This document shows positions 12,477 to 23,904 of a DNA stretch of 64,000 nucleotides, piece after piece. The notes beneath the pieces are model-generated. The model was given only the letters and a program-made list of their open reading frames with translations, ran no database searches and was not told the origin of the DNA. The first letter of the stretch is position 1. Every line of letters starts with the position of its first letter. The stretch is from Strigamia acuminata (Eukaryota; Arthropoda; Chilopoda; Geophilomorpha; Linotaeniidae), in assembly GCA_949358305.1 (NCBI GenBank), contig CASHSZ010000053.1, positions 1-64,000 on the forward strand, in the 5' to 3' direction. A program made the position numbers and the translations under genes.

Positions 12477-13912
12477 CTAGTCGACATTGTCATCGTCATC
12501 ATCTTCACCATCGTCACTATCACCATCGTCACTATCACCATCGTCACTATCAACATCGTCACCGTCGTCGTCATCATCAATTACCCTCTGAAAAGAAAGA
12601 AAAAATAAGAGAAACAATCAAAAAAGGTGGATGCGCACCAAACATGTTTACCGGTTGGCAGACCCGTTGCTGAAACTTGTACAGCGATTCGACAGACTTG
12701 ATCGAAGTCAACGCCATCAAATCGACACACTGAAAATTATCAAACAAAAATGAATGTACATGAAAGGTCGAAAAGTGGTCGCGCGCGTCATCGTGCGTTT
12801 TATTCTTACCTTGCCAGACAATTTCTTTAACACGGATTCGACCGTGTCCGCCGCAATAGACGATAAAAGAATGCCACCATCGCGCGTTTTCTCGGCGACC
12901 GGTTCGACATCATCCCGCTCCCGCTGCTCCCGTTCCCCTGATCTCGCCTCCGCCACCTCCACTTCACCCATAGCCACTTCAACTTCCGCTTCCACTCCAT
13001 CCACGTCCACCTCTCTATCCTCCTCAGTTATCTCCACCTCCACTTCCATATCATACACATCTGTATCGACCCAGTCCAGGTCGCTTTCCATCCGCTTCAA
13101 CTTCTTCTCCATTGATCTCAACCGACCTATCATCTCCTTCCTGCCACGCCACCTCCAACCCATGTACTCTTCGATCCTCTCAATTCGTTTGGTTGTCCCC
13201 GTGAATCTCTTTGCTAGAGTCCACGCGATCTGCCTGGCTTTTTTCACCGCCCCCGCCACCGTCTTTTTCTCGCGCTGCGGCGGTGGCAGCAGTGGCGACG
13301 CCTCTCCTCGACACGACTTGAAAGAGAGAAAAAAGACAAACGGATAAAAAAAAAAAAAAAAACAAAAAAAAAAAAAACGGATGAACAAATAAATAGATTG
13401 ATGACAAATAAAGCAAACGAACGAATCAGTACCTCGTTAACTTGCGCCGGGTCTTCCATCTCTCCATCACCCACTAAACAAGCGCGTTTAGATGGAATAG
13501 GATCCATTTTTGACGGCGTGTCGGTCAATGGCACAGCGGACGACAAATTCGATGTAGTCGTCGTTTCCTCTTCCCCATCCCCTCCAATCTCTCTGTTTTT
13601 CTCCGTAGCGACCTGTAAAAAAAGAAAAAAAAAAAAAAAAAAAAAAAAAAGTGAGGAAGATGGAGGTTATATAAATGAATAAAACCTGAACAAAGGAAAA
13701 CGAATGGGACGTAAACTCAGTTTCGATCTCTGTTAACGACGGACGAAACGTCCAATGGACGTTAGTCACACGCATCACCTCGCTCACTCGCTCACTCATT
13801 CACTCATTCGCTCACTCACTCACTCGGGACTGTACGTTTGACAAAAATTCGTGATAAAAATTACCCCAATTACATTAAAATCTTCTATCAATTGTGGTAC
13901 TAAGGCGTCCAT
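12477..13912 (-). CDS. Charged coiled-coil protein with acidic tail (6 exons)
   Basis: Exons are 13912-13865, 13778-13686, 13612-13433, 13316-12810, 12729-12652 and 12587-12477. All are in phase 0, giving about 338 aa. The N-terminus is MDALVPQLIEDFNVIG. The central exon has a basic segment (KKARQIAWTLAKRF) followed by a Arg/Lys/Met-rich coiled coil and then a Glu/Val-rich stretch. The C-terminal exon is an Asp/Ser-rich tail of four GDSDD-like units ending at TAG (12477-12479). The acceptor of exon 2 lacks a pyrimidine tract and is the weakest junction; introns 2 and 3 have extreme A/T tracts. No known domain is recognised. The architecture (short first exon, acidic parts, one long coiled-coil exon) resembles the PRWPPIPV genes, but without clear sequence similarity. 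Confidence 0.65.
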
Positions 13913-14699
13913 GATGTCGGGTGGTTAGTTCTGCATCCAGGAGGCATAGACAAGACCAATCACGACTCTGCTCATTGTTGGCCAATCAAATCGCTTCGTA
14001 CGATGGCGCCAAATTCGATTGTTGGACTGCTTTCTATCGTGTTTTAGAGATTTTTGAGAGAAATCTTACGACGAGAAAACTCTTCTCTTTTTTTTTCCAT
14101 GGAAAGACACACGGGTTAACCACCAAAAATATTTATTTATTTATTTACGTGTGTTTTGTAGACGACGCGTCTTCTATCGCGTGACACACGCGTGTAAAAG
14201 CTAAGTTCGCGCGTTCGACATGTGAATGCAAAACGTTGACCATACGTCGCCGCGCGCGTCGCCGCGCCGCAAGTGGACGAATTCCCCGAAATCGCGCGAA
14301 CGCCGAAAGTTGAAAATATTCAACTTTGACGCGCGCGACCACTCGTTGCCACCTTTGTTTTCCAGTGAAATCATTGATTTTTACATTGAAAACAGTCACA
14401 TTCTATTGAAATGAATTGTTTTCACGTCAAAACAATACACGAAAAACAATACAAGAAAAAAAGAGTTCATAAACAAATACAATCCTTTCGACGGTGCGCG
14501 TGGAAATTACATGCCGCTCAATGCTCGCCTGCTGCGGCCGGGGAGATTGCAATTTCCCGTCGAGCAAGCAAACACAAAAACCCACCAAATTTTCAACTTT
14601 TCCCATTTTAAAAAACAATTAAATATTCTTTAAATTAATAATCAACAATGAAATACCAAAAAAAATCAATTCTTAAGCAACTTAACAATTTTTGTTTTT
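13913..14699. other. Gene-free interval
   Basis: No exon is supported. Around 14160-14230 there are CpG-rich words (GCGTG..CACGCG, AAGCTAAGTT, ACATGTGAA) that recur in the hairpin repeat at 14.7-15.0 kb and just before the satellite at 15.4 kb. This suggests remnants of one short repeat family. Confidence 0.4.
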
Positions 14700-14980
14700 G
14701 TGCTGCATGGGAACCAAAAAATTGGTTGACGCGAGCTTGTGACATGCGCTGCACAGCCTCGCGAATCCTAAGTGCGTCCTCAGCCATACGCGTCGGCCTT
14801 GACGCGCGCGTTTAGACGCGCACATGTGAACTTAGCTTTGTGCGCGTCCAGATGCGCTCGTCTAGACGACCGCGTCAGGGCCGACGCGTATAGTTGTGGA
14901 TGCCTCTAGGATTCGTGAGGCTGTGCAGCGCGTGTCATAAGCGCGTCTCAATTAATTTTTTTTATTCCCATGCTGCACGT
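14700..14980. repeat. Hairpin (MITE-like) inverted repeat
   Basis: The two halves are imperfect reverse complements: TGCTGCATGGGAA near 14702 pairs with TTCCCATGCTGCA near 14965, the segment around 14740-14775 pairs with 14903-14940, and CGCGTCGGCC pairs with GGCCGACGCG. The layout is a roughly 280-bp foldback sequence with no coding capacity, typical of a small non-autonomous DNA element. Target duplication was not established. Confidence 0.7.
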
Positions 14981-15443
14981 CGTTTTGAATTAACAATACT
15001 CGAAAATAGTCGTTTTAACTTTGAAAATAATTGTTTTAATTTCGAAAATATTCGCTTTCATATCAAAGTGTCCATTCTCACGCTATATAATGTTTAATAC
15101 GTAATTTTATTATAAAAAATTTCCAATGTATAAACTTTATTTCTGTTTTCAGTTTCCTGATATGATTAAAGAAAATCCTAAATATTATTTCCAAACATTT
15201 ATCAAATTCTTTTCAAAAGCAGTTGTGGAGGCGTCTACTACGAACGTGTCATCGTGGGCGTCAAATTTGAATATTTTTAACTTTCTGCGTTTGCACGAAT
15301 TCGCAGAATTCGTCCACTGACATCGTGGCGACGCATGGTCGACATTTTGTATTCATATGTGACGCGCACTCTATTTACTCACGTAGAACACACGAATCGC
15401 GCGCGTCAACGCGCACATGTAAATTTAGTTTCACTGAATCGCG
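14981..15443. other. Gene-free interval before the satellite
   Basis: AT-rich sequence with three successive TTCGAAAATA/TTTGAAAATA-like words (15000-15050). Nothing codable is supported. Confidence 0.4.
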
Positions 15444-16293
15444 TACGAGTTTTTCTCTTTTTCAACGCGGAATCGTATTCGACTCGCTTTCTAGTCGAGT
15501 ACGAGTTTTTCCCTTTTTCAACGCGAAATCGTATTCGACTCGCTTTCGAGTCGAGTACGAGTTTTGCCCTTCTTCAACGCGAAATCGTATTCGACTCGTT
15601 TTCGAGTCGAGTACGAGTTTTGCCCTTCTTCAACGCGAAATCGTATTCGACTCGCTTTCGAGTCGAGTACGAGTTTTGCCCTTCTTCAACGCGAAATCGT
15701 ATTCGACTCGCTTTCGAGTCGAGTACGAGTTTTGCCCTTCTTCAACGCGAAATCGTATTCGACTCGTTTTCGAGTCGAGTACGAGTTTTGCCCTTCTTCA
15801 ACGCGAAATCGTATTCGACTCGTTTTCGAGTCGAGTACGAGTTTTGCCCTTCTTCAACGCGAAATCGTATTCGACTCGTTTTCGAGTCGAGTACGAGTTT
15901 TGCCCTTCTTCAACGCGAAATCGTATTCGACTCGCTTTCGAGTCGAGTACGAGTTTTGCCCTTCTTCAACGCGAAATCGTATTCGACTCGTTTTCGAGTC
16001 GAGTACGAGTTTTGCCCTTCTTCAACGCGAAATCGTATTCGACTCGCTTTCGAGTCGAGTACGAGTTTTGCCCTTCTTCAACGCGAAATCGTATTCGACT
16101 CGTTTTCGAGTCGAGTACGAGTTTTGCCCTTCTTCAACGCGAAATCGTATTCGACTCGTTTTCGAGTCGAGTACGAGTTTTGCCCTTCTTCAACGCGAAA
16201 TCGTATTCGACTCGCTTTCGAGTCGAGTACGAGTTTTGCCCTTCTTCAACGCGAAATCGTATTCGACTCGCTTTCGAGTCGAATACGAGATAG
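15444..16293. repeat. 56-bp satellite array, forward orientation (about 15 copies)
   Basis: Unit of 56 bp containing GAGTACGAGTTTTGCCCTTC and ending in TCGACTCG-(T/C)TTT-CGAGTCGA, an 8-bp perfect stem. The main variation is T or C in the loop; the first two units are more diverged. Because 56 is not a multiple of 3 and the unit lacks stops, all three forward frames stay open, so the long open frames here are not genes. Confidence 0.97.
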
Positions 16294-19265
16294 TCGATGA
16301 CCCGTTCCCGGACTTTGACTCGTACGACTCGTATTCGAGATGTATTCGAGATGTATTCGAATCGTATTCGAGTCGTATTCGAGATGGTCGATGATTTCCA
16401 CTCGCTCGTATACGCGTTGTATACGAGCTCGTATTTTGATCGTAATCGTAAACGAATCGTTTACAAGTCGTATACGAGTTGTATACGACGTGTATACACC
16501 TCGTATACGAACGAAGTTTGGAAAATCCACCGGATACTTACTACGACATGAAAACACATAGTAGTCACATACGTCTTATTTGGAAATTGTGTTTTCACAA
16601 ACTTCGTTCGTATACGAGGTGTATACACGTCGTATACAACTCGTATACGACTTGTAAACGATTCGTTTACGATTACGATCAAAATACGAGCTCGTATACA
16701 ACGCGTATACGAGCGAGTGGAAATCATCGACCATCTCGAATACGACTCGAATACGATTCGAATACATCTCGAATACATCTCGTTTTCGAGTCGAGTACGA
16801 ATTTTGCCCTTCTTCAACGCGAAATCGTATTCGATTCGCTTTCGAATCGTATACGAGATGGTCGATGATTTTTGTTTCCCGGACTTTGATTCGTATTCGA
16901 GTTGTTACGAGTTCGTATTTTGATCGTATTCGTATTCGAATCGAATTCGAATCGTATTCGAATCGAATACGAATCGAATTCGAGTCGTATTCGAGATGGT
17001 CGATGATTTCCACTCGCTCGTATACGCGTTGTATACGAGCTCGTATTTTGATCGTAATCGTAAACGAGTCGTTTACAAGTCGTATACGAGTTGTATACGA
17101 CGTGTATACACCTCGTATACGAACGAAGTTTGGAAAATCCACCGGATACTTACTACGACATGAAAACACATAGTAGTCACATACGTCTTATTTGGAAATT
17201 GTGTTTTCACAAACTTCGTTCGTATACGAGGTGTATACACGTCGTATACAACTCGTATACGACTTGTAAACGATTCGTTTACGATTACGATCAAAATACG
17301 AGCTCGTATACAACGCGTATACGAGCGAGTGGAAATCATCGACCATCTCGAATACGACTCGAATACGATTCGAATACATCTCGAATACATCTCGTTTTCG
17401 AGTCGAGTACGAATTTTGCCCTTCTTCAACGCGAAATCGTATTCGATTCGCTTTCGAATCGTATACGAGATGGTCGATGATTTTTGTTTCCCGGACTTTG
17501 ATTCGTATTCGAGTTGTTACGAGTTCGTATTTTGATCGTATTCGTATTCGAATCGAATTCGAATCGTATTCGAATCGAATACGAATCGAATTCGAGTCGT
17601 ATTCGAGATGGTCGATGATTTCCACTCGCTCGTATACGCGTTGTATACGAGCTCGTATTTTGATCGTAATCGTAAACGAGTCGTTTACAAGTCGTATACG
17701 AGTTGTATACGACGTGTATACACCTCGTATACGAACGAAGTTTGGAAAATCCACCGGATACTTACTACGACATGAAAACACATAGTAGTCACATACGTCT
17801 TATTTGGAAATTGTGTTTTCACAAACTTCGTTCGTATACGAGGTGTATACACGTCGTATACAACTCGTATACGACTTGTAAACGATTCGTTTACGATTAC
17901 GATCAAAATACGAGCTCGTATACAACGCGTATACGAGCGAGTGGAAATCATCGACCATCTCGAATACGACTCGAATACGATTCGAATACATCTCGAATAC
18001 ATCTCGTTTTCGAGTCGAGTACGAATTTTGCCCTTCTTCAACGCGAAATCGTATTCGATTCGCTTTCGAATCGTATACGAGATGGTCGATGATTTTTGTT
18101 TCCCGGACTTTGATTCGTATTCGAGTTGTTACGAGTTCGTATTTTGATCGTATTCGTATTCGAATCGAATTCGAATCGTATTCGAATCGAATACGAATCG
18201 AATTCGAGTCGTATTCGAGATGGTCGATGATTTCCACTCGCTCGTATACGCGTTGTATACGAGCTCGTATTTTGATCGTAATCGTAAACGAGTCGTTTAC
18301 AAGTCGTATACGAGTTGTATACGACGTGTATACACCTCGTATACGAACGAAGTTTGGAAAATCCACCGGATACTTACTACGACATGAAAACACATAGTAG
18401 TCACATACGTCTTATTTGGAAATTGTGTTTTCACAAACTTCGTTCGTATACGAGGTGTATACACGTCGTATACAACTCGTATACGACTTGTAAACGATTC
18501 GTTTACGATTACGATCAAAATACGAGCTCGTATACAACGCGTATACGAGCGAGTGGAAATCATCGACCATCTCGAATACGACTCGAATACGATTCGAATA
18601 CATCTCGAATACATCTCGTTTTCGAGTCGAGTACGAATTTTGCCCTTCTTCAACGCGAAATCGTATTCGATTCGCTTTCGAATCGTATACGAGATGGTCG
18701 ATGATTTTTGTTTCCCGGACTTTGATTCGTATTCGAGTTGTTACGAGTTCGTATTTTGATCGTATTCGTATTCGAATCGAATTCGAATCGTATTCGAATC
18801 GAATACGAATCGAATTCGAGTCGTATTCGAGATGGTCGATGATTTCCACTCGCTCGTATACGCGTTGTATACGAGCTCGTATTTTGATCGTAATCGTAAA
18901 CGAGTCGTTTACAAGTCGTATACGAGTTGTATACGACGTGTATACACCTCGTATACGAACGAAGTTTGGAAAATCCACCGGATACTTACTACGACATGAA
19001 AACACATAGTAGTCACATACGTCTTATTTGGAAATTGTGTTTTCACAAACTTCGTTCGTATACGAGGTGTATACACGTCGTATACAACTCGTATACGACT
19101 TGTAAACGATTCGTTTACGATTACGATCAAAATACGAGCTCGTATACAACGCGTATACGAGCGAGTGGAAATCATCGACCATCTCGAATACGACTCGAAT
19201 ACGATTCGAATACATCTCGAATACATCTCGAATACGAGTCGTACGAGTCAAAGTCCGGGAACGGG
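16294..19265. repeat. 612-bp higher-order repeat with internal inverted repeats
   Basis: The word GAGATGGTCGATGATTTCC recurs at 16381, 16993, 17605, 18217 and 18829, exactly 612 bp apart. Each unit contains a long inverted repeat: in the first, 16335-16519 pairs with 16598-16784 (about 185-bp arms) around a 78-bp unique spacer. The units are rich in GTATAC- and TATTCGA-type palindromes. Units 2-5 look virtually identical by eye, implying recent amplification or homogenisation. Confidence 0.95.
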
Positions 19266-19957
19266 TCATCGACTATCTCGTATTCGACTCGAAAACGAGT
19301 CGAATACGATTTCGCGTTGAAGAAGGGCAAAATTCGCATTCGACTCGAAAACGAGTCGAATACGAATTCGCATTCGACTCGAAAACGAGTCGAATACGAT
19401 TTCGCGTTGAAGAAGGGCAAAACTCGTACTCGACTCGAAAACGAGTCGAATACGATTTCGCGTTGGAGAAGGGCAAAACTCGTACTCGACTCGAAAACGA
19501 GTCGAATACGATTTCGCGTTGAAGAAGGGCAAAATTCGCATTCGACTCGAAAACGAGTCGAATACGATTTCGCGTTGAAGAAGGGCAAAACTCGCATTCG
19601 ACTAGAAAACGAGTCGAATACGATTTCGCGTTGTAGAAAGGGCAAAACTCGTACTCGACTCGAAAGCGAGTCGAATACGATTTCGCGTTGAAGAAAGGCA
19701 AAACTCGTACTCGACTCGAAAACGAGTCGAATACGATTTCGCGTTGGAGAAGGGCAAAACTCGTACTCGACTCGAAAACGAGTCGAATACGATTTTGCGT
19801 TGAAGAAGGGCAAAATTCGCATTCGACTCGAAAACGAGTCGAATACGATTTCGCGTTGAAGAAGGGCAAAACTCGCATTCGACTAGAAAACGAGTCGAAT
19901 ACGATTTCGCGTTGAAGAAGGGCAAAACTCGTACTCGACTAGAAAGCGAGTCGAATA
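19266..19957. repeat. 56-bp satellite array, reverse orientation (about 12 copies)
   Basis: Reverse-complement copies of the 56-bp unit of 15.44-16.29 kb, with one shortened unit near 19360 and more point differences than the forward array. The junction with the 612-bp block (19225-19285) mirrors the left junction (16280-16330), so the whole locus is one large imperfect palindrome. Confidence 0.95.
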
Positions 19958-20199
19958 CGAGATCATTTTTTGATCTGGGTCGTGAATGCGTCCGTATGTC
20001 ACGCGAAGGCGTGTTGGAGTCGATTCCGAGTTCGTATTCCATCTTGAACGCGCATTGGAGACGTAAACCAGTTTATTTTACCCACTCTCGCTCGATCCCG
20101 CTTCATCGCTCCTTGTCGCTCCTGTGAAAAAAAATACATGAGAATGTGCAGAAATGAACCTTCCAATACTCACATGAAAATTGACAACCTTGACACAAA

Positions 20200-20320
20200 A
20201 CAGTCTATTGACACTCCCAACACCACCCCGGACGTTTTCCGGAAGAGTTTGGTCCACCCGGAATCCCCAGAATAGTCGCCCCCGAAATGCGGATTTCGCG
20301 GAAGCCAATCCGCGGAAAGG
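20200..20320. repeat. Dispersed repeat related to the foldback ends
   Basis: The words GACACTCCCAACACC, GTTTTCCGGAAGAGTTTG and GAATAGTC match, with few differences, the left end (34550-34650, opposite strand) and right end (37370-37425) of the foldback structure. Short degenerate copy; no gene supported. Confidence 0.7.
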
Positions 20321-20410
20321 CTAGACCCCACGCATCTGAGATGTCGTACCGATACACCTTGGTCGTATAATACATTATGCGGGGATTTCCAATCCAAATT
20401 AGTAACTAAC

Positions 20411-20881
20411 CACCCTCTGCTACCATTGTTGGAAATAGGCTGGTGAGTGCAGTGAAATAATGGCAGACAGTTGTATAAAACTTGCACTTGAAAACCATGC
20501 AAGTGGCCATTTTTATTCCAGGCATAATAAGTGAACATAAAATACATACATTGAGGCTAACTGCACTCAATATCTATCAATAGGACAAATCAATGATTAA
20601 CATCAGTTGATTTATCCTGTACAAAGTTAAAACAAAGATAACTAATAACAGAACAAATTATATGAACAAAATGCTCATTTGAGCAGACGACAACTTGCTA
20701 AATCATTACACAAAGGGGAAACGGTTGTGGCAACGTAACACGCATTAATAAAAGTCAATATTAACCGATCCTCAACTCCGGGACATGATGTAACAATAAA
20801 CAAGTTGCTTAACAGTCGCACTAATACGGAAACGTGCGATGTGAACAATACAAACACCATACGGTTGATCAAATCTCTACA
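20411..20881 (-). mobile_element. Truncated copia-like element: PBS plus 5' LTR (remnant D)
   Basis: CCCTCTGCTACCA (20413-20425) is the iMet primer-binding site read on the minus strand. It is followed by one spacer base and an LTR-like sequence, 20427-20881, starting TGTTGG and ending CTACA on the plus strand. The LTR shares the GTCGTCTGCT box, the ACAAATCA hairpin and the TTAGCCTC word, in the same order, with LTRs A and B. The internal region and second LTR are missing. The right boundary at 20881 is inferred from a TG...CA rule only. Confidence 0.65.
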
Positions 20882-21530
20882 GTGACGATGACAGCGACGA
20901 CCGACTCGCGGACCGTCGCGTGGGCAGCGTGACCTGGAAAGAGGCGGACGAGTTAATAAGATGAAATAATCGTGGGACAAATATTTTTTTTTTTTTTTTT
21001 ATTTTTTTTTTTTTTTTTTTAAACCCACCACCCTGTCGGGTCCTGTCGGACTCGGCACGGGCGCGTTGCCGTCGTCCGGGAAGCGAGGCTGCAACCCTTC
21101 GTCGATGGACACGACCTGGAAACGAACGAACAAATAAAAAGAAAAAGATAAATAAAAATAAAAGGAAAAATAGAAATAAAAATAAAAATAAGTGGAAAAG
21201 TAAGATATAAAGTAACGCGTGAAACAAAACGAAACAAATCGAGGCGATTCTTTCACTCGGCGCTACCTTTGGTTCCTCGGTGGTCGACTCGGACGCCGGC
21301 GACGTCGTCCGCTGCAGCCGCGGCATGTCGGGAACCACCGCCTCGTCGTCGATCGTGGCCTGTAAATAAGCGATCGAATTGATTAAATGAATGGATGAAT
21401 AGATGGTTTACGGAACGACTCTTTCACTTACGGGTTTCGCCGCTACAGCCACGGCATCCGTTTCTTCGACCTCGACCTCCGTTCCGATGTTGAGCTCGGT
21501 CTCATCGACTAGTTTTTCTTCTTTTTCCAT
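20877..21530 (-). CDS. Small acidic protein, 110 aa (4 exons)
   Basis: Exons are 21530-21432, 21359-21267, 21115-21032 and 20933-20877, all in phase 0. The protein starts MEKEEKLVDETELNIG, is Glu/Val-rich, continues through DDEAVVPDMPRLQRTTSP and a Pro-rich part, and ends in a Ser/Arg tail SRSSLSSSL. No signal peptide, membrane segment or known domain is visible. The stop codon (20877-20879) falls inside the apparent end of the truncated LTR remnant, so the last codon and stop may be supplied by the transposon. The third intron has two 20-bp T runs. Function unknown. Confidence 0.6.
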
Positions 21531-22659
21531 CTGGTGTCTACGCGGGAGAAGAAAAATTAAATAAATAAATAATTAAATAAATAAAACAAACGAACAACGT
21601 GAAAATGTGAAAATAAATTGAGTGAGAAGCGACGATAAACCGGGAACGAGGGATCGAAGATGGGGCGACAGAACACGTCGCGCGAAATCCGCGAGCGGGA
21701 CACCGAGCCCGCTACCCCGGCCGTTTGCGTCTCGTTATTTTATTTCATTTTATTTTTATTTATTTTTATTAATTAATTAATTAATTAATTAATTAATTAA
21801 TTAATTAATTAATTAATTAATTGATTGATTGATCAGTTAGTTAATTAAAACTAATTAAAAAGAAAAAAAAAGTTGAAATGAAGCTGTTCCCGCGATCAAG
21901 TTTTCTCGCCGCCATGAGCGACGCGACCGAAACGCGACCAAACGAATTTGCACGCCGTATTGGCGTACGCTGTTCCGCGTGTACGGGTGCATACGTGTGG
22001 TCGCGATCGTGGTTAATAGACCAATTTGTTTACTCACTCGACAATCGACAGGCAATTGATAGGCGTTGTTGGTGCCAAACAATCGCGCGCTAGGGTGCAC
22101 CGTGGGTAAACAGACCCGTGTGACATCTGGTGACAAGTCCGCGAACAATTTCATTTCATTTCTAACCTACAAGTAGGCGGTTTAATCAAACCAACCATCG
22201 GTTTATATTTAAAAAAAAAAAAAAACAAACGAGAGAAAAAAATAAAATAAAATAAAATAAAATAAAAGAAGTCGGCGTCAAAGGAAACCGTGGTAGCGGC
22301 GCCAACGGGACGAATCCGATCTATCGGTAAGACGGGCGACCCGGCGCTGGCCGAGGAGGCGCGTGTCTGTCTGTCTGTCTGTCTGCTTGTCTGTCTCGTT
22401 TCGAAGTTGACGGATATGTTGGTCGATTTCTTTTGTTTTATCATCTATTTTGTTGTTCATTCCCTCCCTTACACGGTCGCGTCGAAACGTAACGACACCA
22501 CCGCCCCTCGTTACGTCGTTCCCGGCGGCCGTCGCTCGCCCGACGCGCCCTCGCGCGCTCCCGTGTCCCCCACGCGCGCCTAAACGCGGTCACGTCGCAG
22601 AAGCGCGCCGATCCAGTGCCCCGATCAAAGACGTTTTGTTTCGATTTTATCGTCGCTGC
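21531..22659. other. Gene-free interval with microsatellites
   Basis: Holds an (AATT)n tract at about 21770-21822, an (AAAAT)n tract near 22240-22266 and a (CTGT)n tract at about 22363-22393. The part 22480-22620 is CpG-rich. No exon is supported. Confidence 0.4.
21768..21822. repeat. (AATT)n microsatellite
   Basis: About 13 TTAA/AATT units without interruption. Each unit is self-complementary, so the tract can form a hairpin. Confidence 0.92.
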
Positions 22660-22661
22660 GT

Positions 22662-22842
22662 GAGGAGAAGACAAAGACGACGACGACGACGACGACGACG
22701 ACGAAGTTCGGAAAGAGAGTCGAGAGGCTGACGAGGAAGATGCGGGAGAAGACAAAAGTGGTCGCGTTGAAGTTGAACTTGACGAGGAAGAGGCTCGGGG
22801 GCCCGGGGACCGACCTGTACGAGTTGGGAGCGGATGAGTTGG
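22662..22842 (+). CDS. Possible acidic terminal exon, unrecognised
   Basis: After a weak acceptor (GTGAG) at about 22661, an open frame reads EKTKDDDDDD..EVRKESREADEEDAGED..VEVELDEEEARG and stops at TGA near 22840. The Asp run comes from a (GAC)n tract at 22676-22702. The composition is like the acidic exons of neighbouring genes, but no upstream exon was identified, so this is only a candidate. Confidence 0.25.
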
Positions 22843-23015
22843 AGACGGTGGACGACGAGGATGAGTCGTTTGTTTGTAATAATAACGATGTAATGATGTA
22901 ATAATAATAATAATAACAACAAAAACAACAACAACAACAACAATTACAATGGTTAATGTGGATTTATTTATTTATTTCTTTTATATATTTGAGACAATAC
23001 AATAAAAGAAAAAGA

Positions 23016-23529
23016 TCAAATTAACGAAATCCTGTGCGCCTCCGTCCAATGGCCAATCAGGTTGTCTGGAGAGAGTGTCTCCGCACAAAACGGACAGCGT
23101 CCGCCGTGTTGGTGCATCTGCCCCAATATCTAAAAGAGGGGGAGGAAGGGAGAAAGAAACGAATTAGTTGGTTGGTTAACTAGACGAAGGAGTTAAATGC
23201 TCACCAACGCTAGATGAGCGGGCTCGCGCGAATACATCCGTAGCAATCCCCGGATGGCCTCGTCCTCACCTTCACGGATGTCGTGTCGCTGTCGCCAGTG
23301 GCGGAAGATGTCCATGTAAAAGTAGCCGTCCGGGTCTGAAATAAATAAAAAAAATAAAAATAAAATAAAATAAAATATACGTAATAAAAGAAAATGAAAA
23401 AATAAAAAGAAAATGGACGACTAATAAGTAGATAAATAGATGTTTCTCACCGTTTGGGTGCTCGCCGCACAAAACGCAGTAATACGACCTACCGCCCTCT
23501 TCTCTGTGTGGTGCTGGTGCTCCGTTCAT
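23016..23529 (-). CDS. Two-finger C2H2-like small protein, 107 aa (3 exons)
   Basis: Exons are 23529-23451, 23335-23205 and 23129-23016, with consistent phases. The first finger spans the exon 1/2 junction: CVLC in exon 1 and HWRQRH in exon 2. The second is RCPFCAETLSPDNLIGHWTE with AH following, a C-x2-C-x12-H-x4-H pattern. Between them is an acidic helix-like segment. Both fingers have a Trp directly after the first His, as does the first finger of the 5.25-8.81 kb gene and the orphan exon at 25.36 kb, suggesting a shared local finger family. DNA or protein binding is inferred from the fold only. No nuclear signal is obvious. Confidence 0.65.
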
Positions 23530-23615
23530 CTTTCTTTCTTCCGTGTGGGAGACGAATAAAGAATTAATTAATTGAAAATAAATTGGAAAGGGAGATCACA
23601 CAAAGCATCAAACTT

Positions 23616-23619
23616 ACTC

Positions 23620-23658
<39 letters not shown>
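23616..23658. repeat. (CTTA)n microsatellite
   Basis: Ten or more consecutive ACTT units upstream of the two-finger gene. Similar CTTA tracts occur near 570-590 and 37330-37348. Confidence 0.9.
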
Positions 23659-23904
23659 AACGAAGACGATGTGGCGACGGGGACCGGGCGGATGATGAAA
23701 CGCGCACTTGATCTACGTTGTCGTGACACCTGATGTCGAGTCCGCGAACCATTTCGTCTGGACTACGGAGCGCCCGGAGATGCGCTGTACCGCGCTCGGT
23801 ACAACGAGGAATTGTACGCGGGCGCGTGTGTGCAAAACATGCGGTCGATTAGCGACGTTCCCTCCGATATGCACTCGCCGAGTGAACGGGGTCGGCATCC
23901 CACG

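Noticed and set aside
15444-16293. CRISPR-like array (regular 56-bp spacing)
   Set aside because: There are no unique spacers between repeats, the whole unit is repeated, and the context is eukaryotic.
15325-16394. Open frames of 276-322 codons in three frames (FALLQREIVFDS-type repeats)
   Set aside because: The 56-bp unit has no stop in any forward frame, so every frame stays open. The same peptides appear rotated in all frames, with no codon or frame preference.
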